Positions 23,822 through 30,600 of a stretch of 31,308 bases of DNA are shown here, piece after piece. The position numbers were made by a program, and so were the translations under genes. Location: assembly GCA_024278415.1 (NCBI GenBank), contig JAJRTI010000542.1:1-31308 (forward strand), given 5' to 3'. Origin of the DNA: Planctomycetota bacterium (GTDB lineage Bacteria; Planctomycetota; Brocadiia; JAJRTI01). The stretch's first letter is position 1. Every line of letters starts with the position of its first letter. Below the pieces are notes generated by a model. The model saw nothing but the letters and a program-made list of their open reading frames with translations, had not been told where the DNA came from and ran no database searches.

Positions 23822-24771
23822 ACATCGTCTTCATGGGCACGCCAGACTTCGCCGTGCCCAGCCTTCAAGCCATCGCCCGCTCGCGCCATCGGCTCGCGGG
23901 CGTTTTCTCGCAACCCGACCGGCCCAAGGGCCGGAGCCGCGAGCCCGCGCCGCCGGCCGTGAAAGTCGCGGCGTTGGACGCGGGCGCGCCGGTGTTCCAG
24001 CCCGACAACGTGAACGCGCCCGACGCCGTGCAACAACTGCGCGCACTCGCACCCGATGCGATTGTGGTTGTCGCGTTCGGCCAGATCCTCTCGCGTCAGG
24101 TGCTCGATATCCCGCAGTTGGGCGCGTTGAACGTGCACGGCTCGCTGCTGCCCCGGCACCGCGGCGCGGCGCCCATCGCGGCGGCGATCCTTGCCGGCGA
24201 TGAAGAGACCGGCGTCACCATCCAGCTCATGGCTGAGGAGATGGACGCCGGCGACGTGCTCACCCAAGCCCGCACGCCAATTCGGCATACGGACACAGCC
24301 GGCACGTTGCACGACCGGCTGGCGACACTGTCCTGCGAACCCTTGCTCGCTGCGCTCGACGGACTGGAGCGCGGCGCGATCACACCACGCCCCCAAGACC
24401 ACTCGCAGGCGACCTACACCGGCAAGTTGGCCAAGGCCGACGGAGTGATTGACTGGTCGCGGCCGGCCACATACTTGGGCCGGTTTGTGCGCGCGATGAC
24501 CCCCTGGCCTGGCGCGGCGACACAGCTTTCCAGAGCCGAACGCCGGAAGCCCATCCGTGTGCTCCTGCGCCAAGCCGCGCCCTCCGCCACGCGCGTACCC
24601 AACGCTGCCGAGCCCGGCCAAGTGGTGCGGGCAGACGAAAGAGGGGTTCTCGTCGCCTGCGGCCAGGGCGCGCTCAACGTGCTGGAGATCCAGCAGGCTG
24701 GCAAGCGCGCGTTGGCCGTGGAGGAGTTCCTCCGTGGCCAACCCGTGCAGCCGGGCGACCGATTCGGATAG
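23818..24771 (+). CDS. fmt: Methionyl-tRNA formyltransferase
   Basis: Fmt formylates initiator Met-tRNA with 10-formyl-THF. The 317-residue length is normal. The N-terminal catalytic domain has MGTPDFAVPSL at 6-16 and the active-site segment NVHGSLLPRHRGAAPI (105-120) with N105, H107 and later D143 (EEMDAGDV) in the expected triad spacing. The C-terminal tRNA-binding domain (about 205-310) includes YTGKLAKADGVIDWS and FVRAMTPWPGA. It starts within the methyltransferase stop (ATGA) and heads the fmt-DUF116-rsmB block. Confidence 0.96.
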   Translation: MNIVFMGTPDFAVPSLQAIARSRHRLAGVFSQPDRPKGRSREPAPPAVKVAALDAGAPVFQPDNVNAPDAVQQLRALAPDAIVVVAFGQILSRQVLDIPQLGALNVHGSLLPRHRGAAPIAAAILAGDEETGVTIQLMAEEMDAGDVLTQARTPIRHTDTAGTLHDRLATLSCEPLLAALDGLERGAITPRPQDHSQATYTGKLAKADGVIDWSRPATYLGRFVRAMTPWPGAATQLSRAERRKPIRVLLRQAAPSATRVPNAAEPGQVVRADERGVLVACGQGALNVLEIQQAGKRALAVEEFLRGQPVQPGDRFG

Positions 24772-24822
24772 AGATGAGGGATTAGGGATAAGAGATCAGG
24801 GATGAACTCATCCCTCATCCCC
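24772..24822. repeat. Short-unit palindromic repeat (GGGATNA type)
   Basis: Degenerate units GATGAGG, GATTAGG, GATAAG, GATCAGG, GATGA run to about 24804 and are followed by the complement TCATCCCTCATCCCC. A perfect inner stem GGGATGA/TCATCCC lies at about 24800-24815. It begins directly after the fmt stop codon. Confidence 0.7.
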
Positions 24823-24862
24823 AACCTGGCCTGTGCATTCGTCAAGGTCTTGCATATTGCAG

Positions 24863-25306
24863 ATGCCTGGAAGCCCGATCATCTCCCTCAGCGACCGCTT
24901 CACGCGCGTGCGGCAGCCCAAGTGCGCGCCCGAACGCGTGCTGCTGCTCGTGCCGGCCTGCCTTCAGTGGTCCCAGTGCGAGCACACGCTTGCCAACGAC
25001 GACTTGAGCCAGTGCGAGCGCTGCGGCAACTGCAAGATCAAGGACGTGCTCGAACTGGCCGACGAGTTTGGGGTCCGGCCGTTCGTCGCGGCCGGCGGCC
25101 GGCTCGCCGCGCATCGGGCCAAGAGCGACGACATCGACGCAATTGTGGCCATCGCCTGCGCGAAGGAACTCAAAGAGGGCGTCAAGGCCGTGTTCCCAAA
25201 ACCCATGCTGACCGTCTGCAACGAACAGCCCCACGGCCCCTGCGTCGACACCGACGTGGAGCTGACCCAAGTACGGGAAGCTATCGAATTCCTGACCCAA
25301 CCATGA
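24863..25306 (+). CDS. DUF116-family cysteine-rich protein
   Basis: The 147-residue protein matches DUF116: ERVLLLVPACLQ (24-35), C51-x2-C54-x2-C57 in CERCGNC, VAAGGRLA, DAIVAIACAKELKEGV (92-107), and a C-terminal GPCVDTDVEL. Nine Cys residues suggest metal or Fe-S binding. The function of the family is unknown. The start is uncertain: ATG 24863 is used here, with an in-frame GTG at 24833 as alternative; neither has a clear ribosome-binding site. Its stop overlaps rsmB by 4 bp, and it follows fmt, an arrangement I recall from several other bacterial groups, which hints at a link to tRNA or rRNA modification. Confidence 0.82.
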   Translation: MPGSPIISLSDRFTRVRQPKCAPERVLLLVPACLQWSQCEHTLANDDLSQCERCGNCKIKDVLELADEFGVRPFVAAGGRLAAHRAKSDDIDAIVAIACAKELKEGVKAVFPKPMLTVCNEQPHGPCVDTDVELTQVREAIEFLTQP

Positions 25307-26682
25307 ACACACGCCAGGTTGCACTCGACATTCTTCGCCAACACGGCCGAGGCCATGAGGCCCGGCGGGGGGGGCTGCGGGAGGCCGTTGACCAGGCCAT
25401 CCGCCGACACCACCCTTCGCCCGCGGACGCGGGATTGCTGACTGAGTTGGTGTACGGCGCGGTCCGGCATGCGGGCTCGCTCGACGCGATCATCGCGGCG
25501 TTCTCGCGGGCGCCCATCCAACGGCTCGACGACGTGGTGCACGCGGCGCTCCGCGTGGGGCTCTACCAGATCGTCTACCTCGACCGGGTGCCGCAGTCCG
25601 CGGCCGTGAACGAGACCGTGGCCGCGCTCAAGCGCCAAACGAACAAGCGCGCCACCGGCTTTGCCAACGCGGTCTTGCGCTCGGCCTGTCGCTCGATCCA
25701 GGAGGCAAAGGAGGGGGAGATCGCCGACGAACTCAAGCGCCGCGCGGTGTACGTGCGCGAGGGGGCTTTCGCCATCTTCGACGTGGACCTGCTGCCCGAT
25801 CCGTCCGCGGACGCGGCCGGCTGGCTCGCCGGCGCGTACTCGATGCCCAAGTGGCTTGTGAGGCGCTGGATTGGGCGCATGGGTTTCGACGCCGCGGAGC
25901 GCGTCTGCGCGGCGAGCGACGCCACGCCGACGCTCTTCCTGCGCGCGAACGCAAGGCGGACGACCCGGGAGGAGTTGTCGCAGCGGCTGAGCGCGGAAGG
26001 TATCCACGCCTTGCCCGGCACGCGGCCCGAAAGCCTGGACCTCGGCCCCGGCGTCGCCATTGGCCGCATCAGGCCGTTCCTGGACGCCGGCCTCTGCTCG
26101 GTGCAAGACGATACCGCGATGCAGGTCGCTCCCCGACTCGACCCGCAGCCGGGCGAGCGCATCCTCGAACTGTGTGCAGCGCCCGGCGGCAAGACCACGC
26201 ACATGGCCGAGCTGGCCCAAGATGGGGCGCCTATCTTCGCCGTGGACTTCGACTCGGCAGGCGTGGCTCGCATCGGGGAAAACTGCCGGCGCATGGGCAT
26301 TGTGCGCGTCGCGTGCGTCCAAGGCGACGCGACGCGGCTGCCGCTGGCCGGCGAGTTCGACAAAGTGCTGCTCGACGTGCCGTGCAGCAACACCGGCGTG
26401 CTCGCGCGCCGAGCGGACGCGCGCTGGCGGCTGCGCGAGTCCGACTTGGCGCGGCTGTGTGAGTTGCAGGCCCGCCTCCTGCGCACCGCGGCCGAGCGGC
26501 TACGCGCCGGAGGCGCGCTGGTCTACAGCACGTGCTCGATCGAACCAGAGGAGAACGCCGATCTCATTCGCCAATTCGTCTCAGAGCATTCGGCGTTCGA
26601 GTTGGCCGAGGAGCACGAGTTCCTGCCGCACGAGGTGCGCGGCGATGGCGGCTACGTCGCGAGGCTCGTGCGGAGCGGATAA
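25303..26682 (+). CDS. rsmB: 16S rRNA m5C967 methyltransferase (RsmB/Sun)
   Basis: RsmB methylates C967 of 16S rRNA using SAM. The 459-residue protein has an N-terminal NusB-like RNA-binding domain (about 1-150; LTELVYGAVRH and PQSAAVNETVAALKR are typical). A C-terminal methyltransferase domain follows, with motif I LCAAPGGKT (290-298), acidic VDFDS (314-318), motif IV DVPCSNTG with C361 and motif VI STCSIEPEEN with C411. Both catalytic cysteines are present. The ATG lies in the DUF116 stop (ATGA). N967-type function is assumed from domain order. Confidence 0.95.
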   Translation: MNTRQVALDILRQHGRGHEARRGGLREAVDQAIRRHHPSPADAGLLTELVYGAVRHAGSLDAIIAAFSRAPIQRLDDVVHAALRVGLYQIVYLDRVPQSAAVNETVAALKRQTNKRATGFANAVLRSACRSIQEAKEGEIADELKRRAVYVREGAFAIFDVDLLPDPSADAAGWLAGAYSMPKWLVRRWIGRMGFDAAERVCAASDATPTLFLRANARRTTREELSQRLSAEGIHALPGTRPESLDLGPGVAIGRIRPFLDAGLCSVQDDTAMQVAPRLDPQPGERILELCAAPGGKTTHMAELAQDGAPIFAVDFDSAGVARIGENCRRMGIVRVACVQGDATRLPLAGEFDKVLLDVPCSNTGVLARRADARWRLRESDLARLCELQARLLRTAAERLRAGGALVYSTCSIEPEENADLIRQFVSEHSAFELAEEHEFLPHEVRGDGGYVARLVRSG

Positions 26683-26687
26683 TCGCC

Positions 26688-27926
26688 ATGGACTACAGCC
26701 ACATTCTTTCAGCCGTCGAGTCGCGGCGCGAGGAACTGGTCGCGCTCGCACAGCAACTCGTCCGCATCAAGAGCGAGAACCCACCCGGCGACGAATCCGA
26801 GATCGCGGCGGTCCTCCAGCAGCGTCTGGAGGCTGTCGCGCCGGGTGCGGTGGAGGTACACGCGAAGGATCCGCACCGGCCGAACGTGCTCGCGCGGGTG
26901 GGAGGCCGCGGCCAGGGCCCGGCGTTCATGCTGGTCGGGCACACGGACACCAAGCCGGTGGGCGACCTGAGCCAGTGGACCGTCGATCCGTACGGCGCCG
27001 AGATTCGGGACGGCAAGCTCTACGGCCGCGGCTCGGCCGACATGAAGGCCGCAATCGCGGCGATGGTCGTCGCGGCGGAGGCGATGCAAGAGGTGGGTTT
27101 CCCAGGCGAGATTCAGCTCCTCTTTGTCGCTGACGAGGAGGCTGGCAGTGCGTTCGGCGCGAAGTTCATGGCCAACGAGGTTGGCCTGTCCGCGGACGCC
27201 GCGGTGATCGGCGAGCCCTCCGGCGTCAACGCTCCCTTCGACGGCATCTACATCGCGCACCGCGGCATCTTCTGCTTCAAGGTCAAGGTCTACGGCACGC
27301 AGATGCACAGCAGCATGAGCGACGTGCGGCCGTCGGTGAACGCGTGCGTGAAGCTGGCCGAGGTGCTGGCGAAGTTCGAGCGCGAGTTCGCACCCACCGC
27401 GCCGGCCCACAGGCTCTACCCGCAGGGGCCCACGGTGAACCTCGCAGTCATGATGGAGGGCGGCGTCTTCTACGGCGTCTACCCGGGCTACGCCGAGTTT
27501 TCGAGCGAGATACGCGTCTATCCGGGCATGCAATACGAGCAACTCGTCGCGGACGTGGAGGGCTTCGTGGAGAAGCTGCGCCGCGAGGACCCGTCGCTGC
27601 GGATCGAAGTGGACATGCAGCCGCGGCCGAACCTGAAGTGGATCGCGGGCATGGAGTTGTCGGAAGACGAGCCGGTGGTGAAGGCCATGCAGGCCGCGGC
27701 CGAGCACGTGCTCGGCCGGCCCGCGCCATTGGCCGGCTTCCCGGGCGGCACGGACGCGCGCTTCATCTACGAGGGCGCCGGCATCCCCACCATTGCGGGG
27801 TTCGGCCCCGGCATGCTCGAAGTGTGCCACGGCCCGGACGAGTGCGTGCCCGTGGACGACGTGGTGGCCGCGGCCCAAGCGTACGCGCTCGCCGCGCACC
27901 TGTTTCTCACTGCGGGTCGTACATAG
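26688..27926 (+). CDS. M20-family metallopeptidase, ArgE/DapE-like
   Basis: This 412-residue protein is a probable di-zinc amidohydrolase or peptidase of the ArgE/DapE/CPG2 group. Ligands are in place: H85 in VGHTDTKP, D118 in GRGSADMK, the EE pair 150-151 in ADEEAGS, E176 in GEPSG, and a final His in CHGPDE near 384. A dimerisation lid domain (about 190-300) contains HRGIFCFKVKVYGTQMHSS. Its exact substrate (acetylornithine, succinyl-DAP or a dipeptide) cannot be told from sequence alone. It begins 5 nt after rsmB. The last two codons and stop are part of a 23-bp direct repeat, so the extreme C terminus may be repeat-derived. Confidence 0.9.
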   Translation: MDYSHILSAVESRREELVALAQQLVRIKSENPPGDESEIAAVLQQRLEAVAPGAVEVHAKDPHRPNVLARVGGRGQGPAFMLVGHTDTKPVGDLSQWTVDPYGAEIRDGKLYGRGSADMKAAIAAMVVAAEAMQEVGFPGEIQLLFVADEEAGSAFGAKFMANEVGLSADAAVIGEPSGVNAPFDGIYIAHRGIFCFKVKVYGTQMHSSMSDVRPSVNACVKLAEVLAKFEREFAPTAPAHRLYPQGPTVNLAVMMEGGVFYGVYPGYAEFSSEIRVYPGMQYEQLVADVEGFVEKLRREDPSLRIEVDMQPRPNLKWIAGMELSEDEPVVKAMQAAAEHVLGRPAPLAGFPGGTDARFIYEGAGIPTIAGFGPGMLEVCHGPDECVPVDDVVAAAQAYALAAHLFLTAGRT

Positions 27927-28074
27927 AGAAAGCCCGGGAGCGGATCCCGAAGCCTCGGGATCGCCTTCCGTCACCACCGCGCGGCAAGCATCGGAATGCG
28001 AAGGCCTGTCTGCGTGCGGCACGCACAGGCAGGCATCCCGCCCCAGGTGGCCGTACATAGAAAAAGCGCGGGAG
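27918..28074. repeat. 23-bp direct repeat pair with hairpins between
   Basis: The 23-mers at 27918-27940 and 28052-28074 (both beginning CGTACATAGA) match at 21 of 23 positions, 134 bp apart. The first contains the M20 gene's stop codon. Between them lie a perfect stem GATCCCGA/TCGGGATC (27943-27962) and an imperfect palindrome GCCTGTCTGCGTGC/GCACGCACAGGC (about 28004-28035). No gene is seen in 27927-28117. Confidence 0.7.
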
Positions 28075-28095
28075 GCATGGGGCCTTCCCGCGCTT
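28061..28095 (-). terminator. Intrinsic terminator of the LeuA-family gene
   Basis: Read on the minus strand, AAGCGCGGGA (28095-28086) pairs perfectly with TCCCGCGCTT (28073-28064) and is followed by a TTTTT run (28065-28061). It begins 23 nt after the stop of the minus-strand gene. In the plus direction there is no U-tract. Confidence 0.78.
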
Positions 28096-28117
28096 GGTGT
28101 CGTATGCGTTGTGCGCG

Positions 28118-29500
28118 TTACTTGCGCGGCCGCTTCGCGTACAGCTCGGGCAGATGGATCTTCACTTGCTCTTCGAGTTCTTCGTCGCTGATGGCGGTCG
28201 TGCGGCCCTCGACGTCGTACTGGTCGGAAACCCACCGCATGATCTTGACCATCTTGAACTTGCTCAGCCGGTCCCCGCCCTTGAGGCCGAGGAAGTCGTT
28301 GATCCAGAGCGCGATGCCGTCCGCGCCGGACTTGTCCGTGATCGCCACGCGGGGCGGACGGCCGAGCAGCGCGCCGGTGTCGAAGATGTTGTAGATGCGT
28401 TCGTCCCGGGCCAAGCCGTCGGCGTGGATGCCGGCGCGGGTGCAGTTGAAGTTCGCGCCCACGAAGGGGGCGTGCGAGGGGACCGTGTAGCCGATCTCCT
28501 TCTCGAAGTAGTCGACCAGGTCGGCCAACACGCGCGGCTCCATGCCGTCGAGCGTGCCCTTGAGGCCGGCGTACTCGAAGATGGCGCCTTCCATGGGCGG
28601 ATTGCCCGTGCGCTCGCCGATGCCGAAGAGCGTCGTGTTGGCGATGTCGCAGCCGTAGAGCCACGCGGTCGCACAGTTGGCGTGCACGCGATGGAAGTCG
28701 TTGTGGCCGTGCCATTCGAGCCGTGATGGAGGCACGCCGCACTCGTGGATCATGGTCCACACGACCTTCGGCACGCTGCGAGGCAGCGCTACGCCGGGAT
28801 AGTGCACGCCGAAGCCCATGGTGTCGCAGAGGCGGATCTTGGTCTTCAGCTCATCGGGAAGCTGTTCCGCGATCTGCATGACCTTTTGCACGAAGGGGAT
28901 GACGAAGCCCGGGAAGTCGGCGCGGGTCACGTCCTCCAGGTGGCAGCGCACCCGGATGCCGGCTTCGGCCGCGGCCTCGACGACGGACACGTAGTGGTCG
29001 AAGATCTTCCGGCGGTCCTTGCGGAGCTTGTAGAAGATGTGGTAGTCGGAGCAGGAGGTGAGGATGCCCGTCTCTTTGAGGCCCAGCTTCTTGGCGAGTT
29101 CGAGATCGCCATGGTCCGCGCGCAGCCAGCCCGTGACTTCGGGGTACTGGTGGCCGCGGGCCAGGCACGCCTCGACTGCCTCGCGGTCTTTCGTGCTATA
29201 GAGGAAGAACTCGCTCTGCCGGATCACGCCGCTGGGGCCCGACAGCTCGGAGAGCATGTCGTAGATCTTGGCGGTCTGTTCGATGGTGAAAGGGGGACGG
29301 GACTGCTGGCCGTCGCGGAAGGTGGTATCGCTGATCCAGATGTCGCGGGCCTGGACGTCGTTGGGGTCGAAGCTAACGAGTTCGCCGTCGATCTCCTCGT
29401 AGATCTTGCCATCGAAGACAATCTTCGGCACTTCCGCGTGCGGGAAAATGTCGTCGAGCAGGTTCGGGGTCTCGACTTCTTGCAGTTCACGGGGTTTCAT
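28118..29500 (-). CDS. HMGL/LeuA-family acyltransferase; possible Re-citrate synthase
   Basis: The 460-residue protein belongs to the isopropylmalate/homocitrate synthase superfamily: a TIM barrel that condenses acetyl-CoA with a 2-oxoacid. It has the metal/substrate signature DTTFRDGQQ (58-66), SEFFLYSTKDREA, RCHLEDVTRADFPGF, LCDTMGFG and the HxH ligand site EWHGHNDFH, then GERTGNPPMEG. The variant DTTFRDGQQ in place of the common DTTLRDGEQ, the about 450-residue length and the absence of a LeuA-type C-terminal regulatory domain fit the Re-type citrate synthase group known from anaerobes such as Clostridium kluyveri. This is a suggestion from memory of that group. The ATG at 29500 follows GGAGAGG. 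It has its own promoter and terminator, so it is a single-gene unit. Confidence 0.82.
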   Translation of the reverse strand: MKPRELQEVETPNLLDDIFPHAEVPKIVFDGKIYEEIDGELVSFDPNDVQARDIWISDTTFRDGQQSRPPFTIEQTAKIYDMLSELSGPSGVIRQSEFFLYSTKDREAVEACLARGHQYPEVTGWLRADHGDLELAKKLGLKETGILTSCSDYHIFYKLRKDRRKIFDHYVSVVEAAAEAGIRVRCHLEDVTRADFPGFVIPFVQKVMQIAEQLPDELKTKIRLCDTMGFGVHYPGVALPRSVPKVVWTMIHECGVPPSRLEWHGHNDFHRVHANCATAWLYGCDIANTTLFGIGERTGNPPMEGAIFEYAGLKGTLDGMEPRVLADLVDYFEKEIGYTVPSHAPFVGANFNCTRAGIHADGLARDERIYNIFDTGALLGRPPRVAITDKSGADGIALWINDFLGLKGGDRLSKFKMVKIMRWVSDQYDVEGRTTAISDEELEEQVKIHLPELYAKRPRK

Positions 29501-29608
29501 AGGGCCTCTCCGTTCGTATGCGCGGCAATGCGCGGGCAAATGAGTCATGGGCATTGCTGCCGCAGGGCGCCATCGTCGGCGCACTTGCGCTAATGATGGG
29601 AGCCTCAA

Positions 29609-29637
29609 AGTTTAGCAGGGGGCTGTGGGCCTGTCAA
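29609..29637 (-). promoter_or_regulatory. Sigma-70 promoter of the LeuA-family gene
   Basis: On the minus strand a perfect TTGACA (29637-29632) and TAAACT (29614-29609) are 17 bp apart. The predicted start near 29602 gives a leader of about 100 nt before the ATG at 29500. Confidence 0.7.
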
Positions 29638-29670
29638 CGATGCGATGGCGTGGTGGCGTGGCGGCGGGTC

Positions 29671-29871
29671 GTGTAACGCTTTGGGGGGAACGGACGCTTT
29701 CCTCCCCCTCCCTTGCAGGGAGGGGGCAGGGGGTGGGTCGGACCTGCGAACAGTCAATGGCGCTCAAAACAGCGATTAGTGCTCGCACAGCCACCCCCCT
29801 GTAGGTCCCCCCTCAAAGGGGGATGCGCCGCGATTCGCGGCCGTCAGACGAATCCCCCCAAAACGTTACAC
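29671..29871. mobile_element. MITE-like element with 19-bp terminal inverted repeats
   Basis: GTGTAACGCTTTGGGGGGA (29671-29689) is matched at 18 of 19 positions by the complement of 29853-29871. Inside lie a perfect hairpin CCCCCTCCCT/AGGGAGGGGG (29704-29726) and TCCCCC/GGGGGA (29806-29823), with a CAGGGGGTGG/CCACCCCCCTG pairing between them. The 201-bp element has no coding capacity and no clear target-site duplication. It separates the LeuA-family promoter from the mpg gene. Confidence 0.6.
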
Positions 29872-29894
29872 TACCGTGGCGCTTCGATTGGCAC

Positions 29895-29924
29895 TTGGCG
29901 CGAGCCGCCCGCGTGCTGTACGAT
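29895..29924 (+). promoter_or_regulatory. Weak promoter candidate for the DNA glycosylase
   Basis: TTGGCG (29895-29900) and TACGAT (29919-29924) are 18 bp apart, placing the start about 33 nt before the ATG. Both boxes are partial matches. Confidence 0.35.
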
Positions 29925-29963
29925 GCACAAGCGCCCCTGCCCGCCCGTTGATAGGAGCCAACC

Positions 29964-30548
29964 ATGCCACGACTGCCCCGATCGTTCTTCGCCCGCCCCA
30001 CCCTCCAAGTCGCGCCGGACCTCCTGGGCAAGTGCCTCGTGCGCCGGCTGGGAGACGCACGGCTCGTAGGCCGCATCGTCGAGGTGGAGGCCTACCTGGG
30101 CCACCCCGATGCCGCGTCGCACGCGTCCCGCAAGAACCCCCAGCGCGCCAAGATCATGTTCGGGCCGCCGGGGCACGCCTACGTGTACATGATCTACGGC
30201 ATGTACCACTGCCTCAACCTCGTGGCCGAGCCCGATGGCGTGGCCGGCGCGGTGCTCGTGCGCGGCGTGGAGCCCCTCGAAGGTCTGGACACGATGCGCG
30301 GCAACCGCGGCAAGGCCATGCCTGACCGCAATCTCACCAGCGGACCCGGCAAGCTCTGCCAAGCCTTCGGCATCGACATGAGGCTCAACGGCGCGAACCT
30401 GCGCGGCCGAACGCTGTGGGTCGAGGACCGGGGGCACGGGCCCGCGCGCATCTGCACCGGGCCCCGCATTGGCGTGGACTACGCCGGCGAGTGGGCGCGC
30501 AAGCCGTGGAGGTTTTGGGAAGAAGGGAACGCGTTCGTGTCGAAGTAG
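29964..30548 (+). CDS. 3-methyladenine DNA glycosylase (AAG/MPG family)
   Basis: The enzyme excises alkylated purines (3-methyladenine, hypoxanthine) in base excision repair. The 194-residue length is normal for the bacterial AAG family. Key residues align with human AAG by spacing: E42 (catalytic Glu, in VEVEAYLG), Y44, H53 and Y75 in YVYMIYGMYHCLN. The C-terminal NLTSGPGKLCQAFGI and GPRIGVDYAGEWARKPWRFW are also family signatures. AGGAG lies 6 nt before the ATG. It has no co-directional partner other than the broken RHS sequence. Confidence 0.94.
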   Translation: MPRLPRSFFARPTLQVAPDLLGKCLVRRLGDARLVGRIVEVEAYLGHPDAASHASRKNPQRAKIMFGPPGHAYVYMIYGMYHCLNLVAEPDGVAGAVLVRGVEPLEGLDTMRGNRGKAMPDRNLTSGPGKLCQAFGIDMRLNGANLRGRTLWVEDRGHGPARICTGPRIGVDYAGEWARKPWRFWEEGNAFVSK

Positions 30549-30600
30549 GGCGCCTCGTTCGCGCGTTCGCGCTCGCCGTCTCGGGCGGCGCGTGGGAGCC

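Larger units (their letters stand above)
29501..29963. other. Gene-free divergent region
   Basis: This 463-bp region between the LeuA-family gene and the DNA glycosylase holds the LeuA-family promoter, the MITE-like element and a weak promoter candidate for the glycosylase. Small ORFs across it are G/C-run driven and are not supported. Confidence 0.7.

Noticed and set aside
27927..28117. Small plus-strand genes after the M20 peptidase (frames at 27996-28394 and 28094-28726)
   Set aside because: They run through hairpin repeats and then antisense through the LeuA-family gene, with no ribosome-binding site or domain.
29671..29871. Insertion sequence with transposase
   Set aside because: Only 201 bp and no coding capacity, so at most a non-autonomous element.
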